Shown here in pieces: positions 54,958-64,000 of a stretch of DNA of 64,000 bases. This DNA comes from an uncultured Lactobacillus sp. (GTDB lineage: Bacteria; Bacillota; Bacilli; Lactobacillales; Lactobacillaceae), in contig CAJUTO010000001.1 in NCBI GenBank assembly GCA_910589675.1, positions 62,001 to 126,000 on the forward strand. Reading direction: 5' to 3'. The notes under the pieces were generated by a model. The model saw only the letters and a list, made by a program, of their open reading frames with translations. It had not been told where the DNA came from and searched no databases. The position numbers were made by a program, and so were the translations under genes. The number at the start of each line of letters is the position of its first letter. The stretch's first letter is position 1.

Positions 54958-56889
54958 TTATTTTTCTCTTGAGTATGACTTAACATCAGCATCAATTTCA
55001 GCAATAAAGTCATCTAAACTCTTAGAAATTTGTTCTTCAGTACCGTAGCGACGAACATTAACACCGTTTGCGTTCATTTCTTCATCACCAAGAACTAAAG
55101 TGTAAGGAACCTTTTGAGTTTGTGATTCACGAATCTTGTAGCCAAGTTTTTCATTTCTGTGGTCTACTTCTGCTCTAAATCCGCGCTTAGCTAATTCGGC
55201 ACGAACTTTATCAGCATATTCACCGTGAGCTTCTTCATTAACTGGAATAATTTCAGCTTGAACTGGAGCAAGCCAAGTTGGGAAGGCACCCTTGTAAATT
55301 TCAGTTAAGTAAGCGATGAATCTTTCCATAGTACCAACAATACCACGGTGAATCATAACTGGACGGTGTTCTTCACCATCTTGCCCAACATAAGTTAAGC
55401 CAAATCTTTCTGGAAGCATGAAGTCAAGTTGAATAGTTGACATAGTTTCATCATTACCCAAAGCAGTCTTAGTTTGAATATCAAGCTTAGGACCGTAGAA
55501 TGCAGCTTCACCTTCAGCTTCAACGTAGTCAAGGCCAAGGTCATCCATAGCTGCTTTAAGCATTGATTGAGATGTTTCCCACATTTCATCGTTTGCGTAG
55601 TACTTATCAGTGTTCTTTGGATCACGGTAAGAAAGTCTGAAGTAGTAATCAGTAATGTCAAAGTCCTCATAAACATCCATGATCAACTTCAAAACTTTAG
55701 CAAATTCTTCTCTAATTTGATCAAGTGCTACAAAAGTGTGTCCGTCGTTCAAAGTCATTTCACGTACACGTTGCAAACCTGACAAAGCACCTGATTTTTC
55801 ATATCTGTGCATCATACCTAATTCAGCAATACGAATTGGTAATTCACGGTATGAACGAATGTGGTGCTTATAGATTTGAATATGTGATGGGCAGTTCATT
55901 GGACGAAGTTCAAGCATTTCGCCATCACCCATGTCCATTGGTGGGAACATGTCATCACGATAGTGTGCCCAGTGACCAGAAGTCTTATAAGCATCTACGT
56001 TCATTAAGACTGGAGTATAAACGTGTTCATAACCATCAGCTACTTCTTTATCAACGATGTATCTTTCAACAACACGACGAATAGTAGCACCCTTTGGCAT
56101 CCAGTAAGGGAGACCTGCACCAACTTTAGGATCAACAAAGAATAAGTCTAAGTCTCTACCAATAGTTCTGTGGTCTCTTTCTTTAATTTCAGCACGATGC
56201 TTCAAGTCTTCATCTAAAGCAGCCTTCTTAAAGAATGCAGTACCAAAAATTCTTTGAAGCATTGGGTTAGAAGATTTACCTAACCAGTATGCACCGGCAA
56301 CTGATAAAAGTTTAAAGTTCTTAATTTTACCAGTGTTTGGTAATAAAGCATCAAAGCCAAAGTCAACAAAGTCACCTAACTTGTAAACTGCAACTTCGTC
56401 TTCTTCATCTTTCAAAAGATCCAATTTGAATTGGTCATCCTTAAAGATTTCTTCCAATTCACTCTTCTTCATTGAAGTATATTCAATCTTTTCACCATTC
56501 TTAATGGCTTTTTGCATTGCCTTTTCAAGATCTGGTAATTCAGTAACCTTAATTTGATCTTCTTTATCAGTGTCTACGAAGAAACCACCTTCGTCAGCTT
56601 CGTGCATTCCCAAACGTAATTCTGGGTATTTGCGCTTTGCAACAGCTTCAAGCAAAAATGCTGCAGTAGCACGTAAAATGTCTAAGCCTTCTTCATCTTT
56701 ATCGGTAATAATAGCTGCTTCTACGTCTTCATCAACGATGTAATCTAAAGGTTTCATTACCCCATTAATCTTTGCACCAACAGCAGCTTTTCCTAGAGAA
56801 GTAGCAATTGAAGATGCTAATTCCTTAACAGAAACTGCCTTATCAAAATCTTTCTTAGAGCCGTCTGGCAAAGTTACAGAAAAACTCAT
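54958..56889 (-). CDS. thrS: Threonyl-tRNA synthetase
   Basis: Charges tRNA-Thr and edits Ser. The 643-residue protein has the TGS domain (about 1-62), the editing domain (about 65-225), and the class II core with motif 2 ([13 protein letters not shown] region, zinc Cys) and [19 protein letters not shown]. Motif 3 ([18 protein letters not shown]) follows, then the C-terminal anticodon domain. Zinc ligands of the family (Cys in MNCPSH, His in DGHTF) look intact. It is a single-gene unit under T-box control. Confidence 0.98.
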   Translation of the reverse strand: MSFSVTLPDGSKKDFDKAVSVKELASSIATSLGKAAVGAKINGVMKPLDYIVDEDVEAAIITDKDEEGLDILRATAAFLLEAVAKRKYPELRLGMHEADEGGFFVDTDKEDQIKVTELPDLEKAMQKAIKNGEKIEYTSMKKSELEEIFKDDQFKLDLLKDEEDEVAVYKLGDFVDFGFDALLPNTGKIKNFKLLSVAGAYWLGKSSNPMLQRIFGTAFFKKAALDEDLKHRAEIKERDHRTIGRDLDLFFVDPKVGAGLPYWMPKGATIRRVVERYIVDKEVADGYEHVYTPVLMNVDAYKTSGHWAHYRDDMFPPMDMGDGEMLELRPMNCPSHIQIYKHHIRSYRELPIRIAELGMMHRYEKSGALSGLQRVREMTLNDGHTFVALDQIREEFAKVLKLIMDVYEDFDITDYYFRLSYRDPKNTDKYYANDEMWETSQSMLKAAMDDLGLDYVEAEGEAAFYGPKLDIQTKTALGNDETMSTIQLDFMLPERFGLTYVGQDGEEHRPVMIHRGIVGTMERFIAYLTEIYKGAFPTWLAPVQAEIIPVNEEAHGEYADKVRAELAKRGFRAEVDHRNEKLGYKIRESQTQKVPYTLVLGDEEMNANGVNVRRYGTEEQISKSLDDFIAEIDADVKSYSREK

Positions 56890-56904
56890 AAATTTTTACC
56901 TCCA

Positions 56905-57122
56905 AATAAAAAATCCCAGCACTAAAAACAGTGCTGGGACGTTAAAATACGTGGTTCCACCCGAAATTCGAATTAATTACAAAATTAATTCCTCTAAAGG
57001 TCGTTAATGGTACCTAGCCAAATATAAAAAATTTCAGGAATGAAATTGGGGTTTTCTTCTAATCAGGAGCTTCCAGAACTAGGCTCCTGTCTCTGAATTG
57101 AAGAAAATCATGTCTTTCATTG
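56905..57122 (-). promoter_or_regulatory. T-box riboswitch leader of thrS
   Basis: The minus strand holds the T-box GGGTGGAACCACG (56962-56950), then the terminator TCCCAGCACT/AGTGCTGGGA (56939-56914) with a T run. An ACC triplet in the 3' arm of the first long stem is a plausible Thr specifier. The promoter is TTGCAT (57156-57151), 16 bases, TATAAT (57134-57129). Confidence 0.93.
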
Positions 57123-57170
57123 ACTTTTATTATACTAGCTCATCAAATAGATGCAAGCAAAATTTTAAAA

Positions 57171-58070
57171 TTAATTTCGACGATTTTTACCACCAACAAA
57201 AACTTCTTTACTCAAAAAACGAACTCGTTCCATCAAACGTCTTGCCTTAACTTCATCAACGCTATTTCTAGTTTCGGCAAAATGTTCATTTAAACCATCC
57301 ATTGTTATGTTCGAGCTAAAAAATGTTGGTAAAACATTATCCATCCGTTTTTGTAAAATTACACCTAATACATCGTCTCGTGACCATTCACTTAACGTCT
57401 CTGCTCCAATATCATCAAAAATCAAAACCGGAGCTGAAGCAATGCGATCAATTTCATCATTTAACCTATTATCTTGGAAATGGCTTCCTAAACTAGCAAT
57501 AAAAGAAGGCACATGTAGAAAAACTACTCTACCTCCTTGTCGTGCTATTGCATTAGCTACACCAGCTAGAATATAGGTTTTTCCTACACCAAAATCGCCA
57601 GTTAGATACAGTCCCTTTATATGCTTATTTTTTTTAAATTCAGCTAAAAACATTGCTACTTCATTCAAGGCATACTCACGTTCAGGAGTTGCATCAACAT
57701 TTGCTAATTCAACATGACGAAGCTTAGCCGGTAGATCAATCAATTCAATTCTATTTTCTGCGCGCTTTTTAGCTTCTGAATTCAATTTTGCTTCAGTAGG
57801 GACATAGGTAATATCAATTACTTTTCCATTAAGAAAAAGTTTAGGTGTATATCCCTCCATCACTGGATTTGGTGACTCAATTTGTTCAACATAATTGAAA
57901 ATTGTAGGAAGGGATGCCTGGACAATTTCTTTATTCAATCTTTCTTTATTTTGTGCGAGAAAGGCTTGAACTTTTGGATGCTTTATTGCTGTTTTAGCAA
58001 TTTTTTTGCTATCTTCACCTAATTTGCGCTTCTTTATAATTCGTGTAATTACTTCAGAAATATCTTCCAC
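57171..58070 (-). CDS. dnaI: Primosomal protein DnaI (helicase loader)
   Basis: Loads the replicative helicase DnaC onto DNA. The 299-residue protein has an N-terminal helicase-binding region (about 1-130) and a C-terminal AAA+ domain with Walker A GDFGVGKTYI, Walker B APVLIFDDIGAE and sensor I FFSSNITM. It starts with GTG and follows the DnaB-type initiation gene. This pair is conserved at this position in Firmicutes. Confidence 0.95.
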   Translation of the reverse strand: MEDISEVITRIIKKRKLGEDSKKIAKTAIKHPKVQAFLAQNKERLNKEIVQASLPTIFNYVEQIESPNPVMEGYTPKLFLNGKVIDITYVPTEAKLNSEAKKRAENRIELIDLPAKLRHVELANVDATPEREYALNEVAMFLAEFKKNKHIKGLYLTGDFGVGKTYILAGVANAIARQGGRVVFLHVPSFIASLGSHFQDNRLNDEIDRIASAPVLIFDDIGAETLSEWSRDDVLGVILQKRMDNVLPTFFSSNITMDGLNEHFAETRNSVDEVKARRLMERVRFLSKEVFVGGKNRRN

Positions 58071-58084
58071 CAGTACAACACTTC

Positions 58085-59425
58085 CTATTCATTTTTACCA
58101 AATTCTCTAAAAATTCGATTTCTTTCTTCAGCAGACATCGTTGTTTTTTTAGACTGATTTTTCTTTTCATACTTGGACCAGTCAGTTGTATTGCGGACGG
58201 TCTTCTTCTGAGTACGATAAGATGGACGTTTACGCTTATTCTTACGTTCCTTAAGATATGCGATTGCTTCAGTTGGCGTAGTAATTCCCTTTTGAAGCCA
58301 ATCATTAGCAATTCGATCTGCTAAATTATTAGTCAAGACCGCATCATATTCAAAACAAGTATGAACTATTAGATTAATTAAAGGCGGTGTTAAACCCATC
58401 TGATCCTGCAAACGATAAATAACTTTCTTTTCATTAGCAGTTACATATCCGCCCTTTTTTTCTTTTAATTCATATAGGTAATCAGTAGGAGGTTTACTAT
58501 CCACTGCTCGAATCAACTCTGCATCTGCTGTTGACAAGTTCTTAATTGCTTTATCGGCATCCTTAGGCTTTTGCTGCAACTGTTTTCTAACCATTTCCTT
58601 ATTTCGATTAAGGCCAAAGTTTTCGTTAACAGCATTTTGAATTGCATACATATTTAATTTATCTGTGCCTGCCGACATAGTAATTAAAGAGGTTTCCACA
58701 AATTCTTGTTCTGTTAAGTGATAAAAATCAATAATTTGCTTAATTTCTACCTGATGCTTTAAAACTTCTTCTTTATCAATATGATAACTTGCAAATAGAT
58801 CGACCAAAAAACTCCAGTCAATCTTCACAGGCTCATTTCCTAGCTTTATTTCACCCTTATTATCTTTAGGAACTTCACTTGCTGCTTCTTTAACTTCGAT
58901 AGGAGCGTCAATTGCACTCTCAGCACTTAGATGAAATACGTCAAAAAATCCACTAGTAACCTCTTTGGCATCCTTTAGGCCAATAAAAGTGCGCGGCGTG
59001 AATTTTTTTACCAAGCGATTAAAAGTTACACTTCCTACTCGTTCAAGTAATAAACTAGACAACAGAAAGGTATGAAAAAATTCACCAGCCGAGGGAACAT
59101 TTTCTACTTCAAAAATTAACGTTTCTCCTAAAACAGGATTTGATCCTATAAAAGTCTTAATCAACCCTGTTGCTTCTAAATGATGTAGAGTGGAAAATAA
59201 ATCTTCTAGTTTTAGATTTGTCTGATCTTGAAGTTGATACAAAGTTTTATAATCTTTGGCAAACGGAACTTCATCAAACTCCTTAGTCAAAGTTATATAC
59301 AATCCTACTCCTTGTATGCCTACAAGGGGTTCAAATAGAGTAGTTAAGACCCTTACATTTTCTTCACTAACAGCTACTTGATTAGCCACATAAAAAGGCT
59401 GCTTAGGATCAGCACTTTCAAACAC
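58085..59425 (-). CDS. dnaB: Replication initiation and membrane attachment protein DnaB
   Basis: Firmicute DnaB acts with DnaD and DnaI in helicase loading at oriC; it is not the helicase. The 446-residue product has two DnaB/DnaD-type regions, including PPLINLIVHTCFEYDAVLTNNLADRIANDWLQKGI, with the YxxxIxxxW-like tail typical of the family. A basic C-terminal linker (KNKRKRPSYRTQKKTVR) follows. It lies between nrdR and dnaI. Confidence 0.93.
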   Translation of the reverse strand: MFESADPKQPFYVANQVAVSEENVRVLTTLFEPLVGIQGVGLYITLTKEFDEVPFAKDYKTLYQLQDQTNLKLEDLFSTLHHLEATGLIKTFIGSNPVLGETLIFEVENVPSAGEFFHTFLLSSLLLERVGSVTFNRLVKKFTPRTFIGLKDAKEVTSGFFDVFHLSAESAIDAPIEVKEAASEVPKDNKGEIKLGNEPVKIDWSFLVDLFASYHIDKEEVLKHQVEIKQIIDFYHLTEQEFVETSLITMSAGTDKLNMYAIQNAVNENFGLNRNKEMVRKQLQQKPKDADKAIKNLSTADAELIRAVDSKPPTDYLYELKEKKGGYVTANEKKVIYRLQDQMGLTPPLINLIVHTCFEYDAVLTNNLADRIANDWLQKGITTPTEAIAYLKERKNKRKRPSYRTQKKTVRNTTDWSKYEKKNQSKKTTMSAEERNRIFREFGKNE

Positions 59426-59432
59426 TGGCTAC

Positions 59433-59897
59433 CTACTCCTTATCATGCTTAGCCATCATATCTTCCATGGCTTCCATAAATCCTGAAACATCTTTAAATT
59501 GACGGTAAATACTTGCAAAGCGAATATAAGCAACATCATCTAAATTTGCTAGCTCTTTCATCACTAGATTACCAATGTCTTTAGATGAAATTTCATTAAG
59601 ACCTTGCTTACGAATTTCATTTTCTACATGGTCAACTAAAGCATCAAGCTGTTCACTTGAAATTGGTCTCTTTTGTGCGGCCATCATTACCCCATGTAAA
59701 ATTTTATCGCGATTAAATGCTTCACGGGTTCCGTCATTTTTAATTACTAATAAAGGTGAACGTTCTACTCTTTCAAAAGTTGTAAAACGAAAACCACAAT
59801 TTTCACATTCTCTACGTCTTCTAATTGCTCTATTTTCATCACTTGGACGAGAATCAATTACTCTTGAAGCATTTTTATGACAGTTTGGACATTCCAT
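59433..59897 (-). CDS. nrdR: Transcriptional repressor NrdR
   Basis: Represses ribonucleotide reductase genes when dATP is high. The 154-residue protein has an N-terminal zinc ribbon (CPNCH and CENCG), DSRPSDENRAIRRRREC with DNA-contacting residues, and an ATP-cone domain (VIKNDGTREAFNRDKIL). It sits upstream of dnaB in the replication operon; no nrd genes are present here. Confidence 0.97.
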   Translation of the reverse strand: MECPNCHKNASRVIDSRPSDENRAIRRRRECENCGFRFTTFERVERSPLLVIKNDGTREAFNRDKILHGVMMAAQKRPISSEQLDALVDHVENEIRKQGLNEISSKDIGNLVMKELANLDDVAYIRFASIYRQFKDVSGFMEAMEDMMAKHDKE

Positions 59898-59901
59898 TTT
59901 T

Positions 59902-60498
59902 TTACCTGCCTATCTCTTGTAATAAATCAGATAATTTTTTCTCTAAGTCACCTATTGTACCAGTATTAGCTACTACATAGGTAGCCCTTTTTTCTTTTTC
60001 ACTTAATGGCATTTGATTACTTATTCTAGCTACAGCTTCTTTTTTAGTGAAGGCATTTCGTTTCATTAAACGTTCAATCTGCAATTCTGGTGTAATAGAA
60101 ATAGCCAAAACACCATTACATAAACTTTCAAAGCCAGATTCAAACAGCAAAGGCACATCGATTACAACTAATTTTTCTTGATTTGCACGATATCTTGCCA
60201 TTTGTTGTTTAATTTCTTGGTGGACAAGTGGATGTGTTAACTCATTAAGTTTTTTCAACTTAGCTTTATCGTTAAAAACTATTCCACCTAACTTACGACG
60301 ATTGATCGTTTGATCATCATTAAGAATATCGGTACCAAAATAATCTACTACTGCTTTGTAGCCATTTTGCCCAATCTCCATTATTTGATGAGCAATCAAG
60401 TCTGAATCAATAATTGGAATTTTTTTCTTTTTAAAAAATTCATCAGCTGTACTTTTGCCACTAGCAATTCCACCAGTTAAACCTAAAAAATATGTCAT
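59902..60498 (-). CDS. coaE: Dephospho-CoA kinase
   Basis: Last enzyme of coenzyme A synthesis. ATG at 60498 (MTYFLGLTGG) gives 198 residues and a four-base overlap with mutM. The P-loop LTGGIASGKST (about residues 6-16), the DSDLIAHQIM region, VHQEI and VVIDVPLLFESG are typical. It is co-transcribed between mutM and nrdR. Confidence 0.95.
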   Translation of the reverse strand: MTYFLGLTGGIASGKSTADEFFKKKKIPIIDSDLIAHQIMEIGQNGYKAVVDYFGTDILNDDQTINRRKLGGIVFNDKAKLKKLNELTHPLVHQEIKQQMARYRANQEKLVVIDVPLLFESGFESLCNGVLAISITPELQIERLMKRNAFTKKEAVARISNQMPLSEKEKRATYVVANTGTIGDLEKKLSDLLQEIGR

Positions 60499-61325
60499 TT
60501 GTATAGCACCTGACAATGCGGACAGAAAGTAGTTCCGCGTCCATTTACTTTAATTTTCTCTAGAATAGTGCCACAATTATTACACTCTTCACCCGCATGA
60601 CCGTAAACCTGGAGCATATTTTGGTAACCACCTATATCACCATTAGCATCCAAATAAGTATGTACCGTAGTACCGCGCTCTTTAGTTGCAACAGTAATCG
60701 TATGATTTATATTGTGATATAAATCTACTATCTTGTCAGCAGGAATTGACTTCGCACTACTTAAGGGATGAATTTTACTCTGCCACAATACTTCATCAAC
60801 ATAAATATTTCCTAAACCACAAACTACGGTTTGATCTAAAAGAGTATTCTTAATATTCTTCTTCTTTCGACTTAGAGCATTAATAAAGTATTCTACACTA
60901 AACTCTTCAGTGTTTGGTTCAGGGCCAAGGTGCCGAATTCCGGTCGTCTGCTTCTCTGTTCCAGTTTCTACTAGATGCATTCTTCCGAATTTACGTACGT
61001 CAGCATAGCGCAGAGCAGTTCCATCAGTAAAAACAAATTTCACATGCTCGTGCTTTCCTTTAGGATGATCAGGAGTCACTAAATGATATTTTCCTTCCAT
61101 TCGTAAATGGGAAACCATAGTCAGGTCATCGCTAAATCTAAATAGTAAATACTTGCCATAACGATCAATTTTCAAAATTTTTTTATTCGTTAATTTTTCA
61201 ACGAATTCGTCAGGATTATTAACTATAATCTTTGGATACCAAATAATAATTTTAGCAATTGTTTTTCCTTTAACTAAAGGAGTTAGCGTTCTTCTAACTG
61301 TCTCTACTTCTGGCATTTCTGGCAT
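60495..61325 (-). CDS. mutM: Formamidopyrimidine-DNA glycosylase
   Basis: Excises 8-oxoguanine and cuts the resulting abasic site. The 276-residue protein starts MPEMPEVETVRRTL with catalytic Pro2 and Glu3. It has the conserved RKFGRM loop, the helix-two-turn-helix GLGNIYVDEVLW and a four-Cys zinc finger (CNNCGT and CPHC) at the C-terminus. It starts after AGGTGAG, directly downstream of polA. Confidence 0.97.
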   Translation of the reverse strand: MPEMPEVETVRRTLTPLVKGKTIAKIIIWYPKIIVNNPDEFVEKLTNKKILKIDRYGKYLLFRFSDDLTMVSHLRMEGKYHLVTPDHPKGKHEHVKFVFTDGTALRYADVRKFGRMHLVETGTEKQTTGIRHLGPEPNTEEFSVEYFINALSRKKKNIKNTLLDQTVVCGLGNIYVDEVLWQSKIHPLSSAKSIPADKIVDLYHNINHTITVATKERGTTVHTYLDANGDIGGYQNMLQVYGHAGEECNNCGTILEKIKVNGRGTTFCPHCQVLYK

Positions 61326-61344
61326 TGTCTCACCTACTTACTGT

Positions 61345-64000
61345 TTATTTTGCATCGTACCAATTATGTCCCCAATTTGAATCTGCAATTAGTGGAACAT
61401 CTAATTTGACAGCTGACTGCATAACCTCTGGAACAATTTTCTTAATTGTATCTAATTCATCTTTTGGCACATCAAAAATCAATTCATCGTGTACTTGTAA
61501 GACCATTTTAGTCTTTAAATGTAGTTCATCAAGTTTTTTCTGCATATTAATCATGGCAATCTTAATAATATCAGCTGCTGATCCTTGAATTGGAGAATTA
61601 ATTGCAGTTCTTTCCGCAAAACTTCTGACATTGAAGTTCTTTGAATGAATATCTGGTAAATACCGTCTTCTATGCATAATTGTTTCTGCATAGCCATTCT
61701 CACGAGCTTTTTTAATTGCTTCATCCATATAATTTTTAATTTGAGAATATTGTTCAAAGTAATTTTCAATAAAAGTTTTAGCCTGCTTACGGCTAATGCC
61801 TAAGTTTTTAGACAAGCCATAGTCTGAAATACCATAAACGATACCAAAATTAACAGCTTTAGCATGTCTACGCATTAATGGCGTTACTTCATCAGGTGAG
61901 TCCAAGTGGAATATTTTCATTGCGGTGTGGGCGTGAATATCATAGCCTGACTTAAATGCTTCTTGCATATGTTCATCCCCAGAAACATGAGCTAGCACTC
62001 TTAGTTCAACCTGAGAATAATCACAAGAGAAAATATACCCATCTTTTGTTGAAGGAACAAAAGCTTTTCTAATCTGCTTTCCTTCCTCAGTTTTAGTTGG
62101 AATATTTTGTAAATTAGGATCAACTGAAGAAAGACGACCTGTTGTAGTCAAAGTCTGCAAATAGCGAGTGTGAATTCTTCCATCTGGCTGAATGCAGTCA
62201 AGCAAGCCCTTAACATAAGTGTTTTGAATTTTAGCAATTTGACGATAGTCCAAAATTTCTGAAACAATTGGACTTTTCATTTTTAATTGCTCTAATACTT
62301 CAACAGATGTTGAGTAACCAGTCTTAGTCTTCTTAATTGGTGGTAAACCTAATTTTTCAAATAGGATATGCCCCAACTGCTTAGGTGAGTTCAAGTTGAA
62401 TTCTTCGCCAGCCTGTTGATAAATCTTATGTTCTAGTTCTTGTAACTTAACTGCAAAATCATTACCTAATTGATTCAAAACGGATGCTTCAACCTTGATT
62501 CCAGTAATTTCCATCTTTGCTAAGACGAAAGCCACTGGAATTTCAATTGTTTCATATAAATCATCTTGTTCATGATCTTTTAGTTTTTCAAGAAGTGGAG
62601 TCTTTAATTTCTCAATTACGGCGACTTTAGCTGCTAAATGTTCAAAGAAATCATTATCGTCAGGTACAGCTTGTTTTTTACCTTTTCCGTAAACTTCTAA
62701 ATCAGTCTTTACAGAATAATCGTCATATAAATGAGCTACTTCTCCAAGATCATTCGAATTATTTTCATTATTAACTAAATATGAAGCAAGAAGCATATCA
62801 TAGTCTAGACCTTCTGCCTTGATATCTAGTCGATGTAAACCTACATACGTTCTTTTAATGTCAAAAACATTCTTCTTGATAGTCTTATCTTCTAGCATTT
62901 GACGAAGTGAATTTTCTTGCAACAAAACTGGATCTTTAGATACATAAATCTTATTACCAACTTTTAAAGAAAAGCCTTCAATTGGAGCTAGATGATAATT
63001 ATCACCTAACATTGCTAAATAAAAAGTTACTTCTTTTTCACTGATTTTATCTAGCTCAATGATATTTTCTTTAGTTAACTCAAGATATTCATATTTTTCA
63101 ATCTCTTGTTCACTACTCGTCGTACCCGTGCTACCTAATTCTGCTAAGAATTTCTTAAATCCTAAACGTTCATACAAATTACGTAAGTCTTCAATATTTG
63201 GTTCTTGTAATTTAGTGTCGGCCAGAGTTACTTCCACTGGCGAATTACGATCAATAGTGGCTAACTTTTTAGCTAAAAAGGCCTTATCTTTATCATTAAT
63301 TAGATTCTCTTTTAGCTTAGACTTTTTCATTTCGTCGACATGTTCATAAAGTTCTTCAATAGAACCATATTTTTGAATTAGACGGGAGGCAGTTTTTGGG
63401 CCAACCTTAGTTACACCAGGATAATTATCTGAACTGTCCCCCATCAAAGCTTTCATATCAATGAATTCGGTTGGAGTAACCCCATTAACTTCTTTCATAT
63501 GATCTGGAGTATATGCTTCTGTATCGCCAACTCCATTTTTAGTAATTAAAACTGTGGTTTTATCAGATGCAAGCTGAGTTAGATCCCTATCTCCAGTCAC
63601 AATATCAACTGTATACCCAGCATCTTCTCCCATCTTAGAAAGTGTTCCAATAATATCATCAGCTTCATAATTCTTTAGCTCATAACTCTTTATTCCTAAG
63701 TCTTTAAGCATTTCACGAATTACAGGAAGTTGCTCTGACAATTCACTCGGTGTTTTTTGGCGACCACCTTTATAATCTTGATACATCTCAGTTCTAAAAG
63801 TAACTTTTCCTGCATCAAAAGCAACTAATACATTAGTTGGATTAGTCTGCTTCATGATTGCGTCAAGCATATTTTTAAAAGTAAAAATTGCATTTGTATG
63901 CAATCCATCTGGACTAGTAAAACGATCAAGCTGACGGTATAAAGCATAAAAGGCACGAAAGGCCACAGAGTTGCCGTCAATTAAAAGTAATTTCTTTTGT
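61345..64000 (-). CDS. polA: DNA polymerase I, N-terminal start outside window
   Basis: Fills gaps and removes RNA primers. The frame is open to the right edge, reading QKKLLLIDGNSVAFRAFYALYR, so only a few N-terminal codons are missing. It has the 5'-3' exonuclease domain (GDRDLTQLAS, MKALMGDSSDNYPGV), a middle domain with no visible DxE of a proofreading exonuclease, and a family A polymerase domain. That domain shows motif A DYSQVELRVLAH, motif B RRHAKAVNFGIVYGIS and motif C QVHDELIFD. It is probably proofreading-deficient, as in Bacillus. It is first visible gene of the polA-mutM-coaE-nrdR-dnaB-dnaI operon. Confidence 0.97.
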   Translation of the reverse strand, partial: QKKLLLIDGNSVAFRAFYALYRQLDRFTSPDGLHTNAIFTFKNMLDAIMKQTNPTNVLVAFDAGKVTFRTEMYQDYKGGRQKTPSELSEQLPVIREMLKDLGIKSYELKNYEADDIIGTLSKMGEDAGYTVDIVTGDRDLTQLASDKTTVLITKNGVGDTEAYTPDHMKEVNGVTPTEFIDMKALMGDSSDNYPGVTKVGPKTASRLIQKYGSIEELYEHVDEMKKSKLKENLINDKDKAFLAKKLATIDRNSPVEVTLADTKLQEPNIEDLRNLYERLGFKKFLAELGSTGTTSSEQEIEKYEYLELTKENIIELDKISEKEVTFYLAMLGDNYHLAPIEGFSLKVGNKIYVSKDPVLLQENSLRQMLEDKTIKKNVFDIKRTYVGLHRLDIKAEGLDYDMLLASYLVNNENNSNDLGEVAHLYDDYSVKTDLEVYGKGKKQAVPDDNDFFEHLAAKVAVIEKLKTPLLEKLKDHEQDDLYETIEIPVAFVLAKMEITGIKVEASVLNQLGNDFAVKLQELEHKIYQQAGEEFNLNSPKQLGHILFEKLGLPPIKKTKTGYSTSVEVLEQLKMKSPIVSEILDYRQIAKIQNTYVKGLLDCIQPDGRIHTRYLQTLTTTGRLSSVDPNLQNIPTKTEEGKQIRKAFVPSTKDGYIFSCDYSQVELRVLAHVSGDEHMQEAFKSGYDIHAHTAMKIFHLDSPDEVTPLMRRHAKAVNFGIVYGISDYGLSKNLGISRKQAKTFIENYFEQYSQIKNYMDEAIKKARENGYAETIMHRRRYLPDIHSKNFNVRSFAERTAINSPIQGSAADIIKIAMINMQKKLDELHLKTKMVLQVHDELIFDVPKDELDTIKKIVPEVMQSAVKLDVPLIADSNWGHNWYDAK

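Noticed and set aside
55395..56084. Frames of 71-119 codons on both strands within thrS.
   Set aside because: Shadow frames of thrS; no independent signals.
1..64000. CRISPR arrays, tRNA or rRNA genes, insertion sequences, prophage or integrase genes.
   Set aside because: No regularly spaced repeats, cloverleaf-type genes, transposase or integrase motifs were seen when reading through the window and its coding frames.

Overview
This window is a chromosomal segment of a low-GC lactic acid bacterium. Gene content, AT-rich codon use, Gram-positive-type ribosome binding sites and protein sequences point to the Lactobacillus gasseri / L. johnsonii group. The species is inferred from recalled similarity and was not searched. 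Nearly everything is core chromosome. I saw no rRNA, tRNA, prophage, insertion sequence or CRISPR array. Most genes lie on the minus strand in short, tightly coupled operons, often with a one-base TAATG stop/start overlap.

Region by region. (1) 1-5465 corresponds to the Bacillus yjbO-yjbD neighbourhood: rRNA pseudouridine synthase (partial), NAD kinase, small (p)ppGpp synthetase, CYTH protein, SpxH-like DsbA-family protein, CoiA, MecA and Spx. (2) 5661-7666 is the general PTS pair ptsI/ptsH behind a cre-like palindrome. (3) 8065-10745 holds clpE with a perfect CIRCE operator, and a DUF1827 gene. (4) 10789-17220 holds RF3, a CBS/CorC protein, small unknown genes, a DUF402 gene broken by a nonsense codon, recX and an RlmD/RumA-type methyltransferase. 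(5) 17267-17529 is a non-coding interval carrying a candidate structured RNA of about 190 nt with paired ends. (6) 17531-21075 encodes the upper mevalonate pathway (thiolase, HMG-CoA reductase, HMG-CoA synthase). (7) 21199-27465 holds a hydrolase, a HAD phosphatase, an MFS transporter, glnA with an unusual operator-like palindrome, miaA and a DUF3042 micro-gene. (8) 27512-31814 is a yqg-type cluster (rhodanese-like, YqgQ, rhomboid, 5-FTHF cyclo-ligase, L33, PBP2). (9) 31930-42655 holds YfhO, GreA, MltG, T-box-controlled pheST, an HxlR regulator, an SpoU methyltransferase, acylphosphatase and YidC. (10) 42695-49936 holds a two-component system and the yceD-tmcAL-rsfS-yqeK-nadD-yqeH-yqeG ribosome/NAD cluster. 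(11) 50098-52461 holds adenosine deaminase and infC-rpmI-rplT with an attenuated leader. (12) 52488-54886 is the one accessory-looking stretch: a frameshifted CPBP membrane protease gene and a LytTR/DUF3021 regulatory pair with a direct-repeat operator. (13) 54958-64000 holds T-box-controlled thrS and the dnaI-dnaB-nrdR-coaE-mutM-polA replication/repair operon, with polA running off the window edge.

Taken together the genes cover stress proteostasis (Spx, SpxH, MecA, ClpE), stringent response, central sugar and nitrogen control, isoprenoid precursor supply, translation and DNA replication. Best leads for follow-up: the candidate RNA at 17305-17495, the glnA promoter palindrome with no adjacent glnR, the LytTR operator, the frameshifted CPBP gene, the nonsense codon in the DUF402 gene, and the probable ATA start codon of infC.
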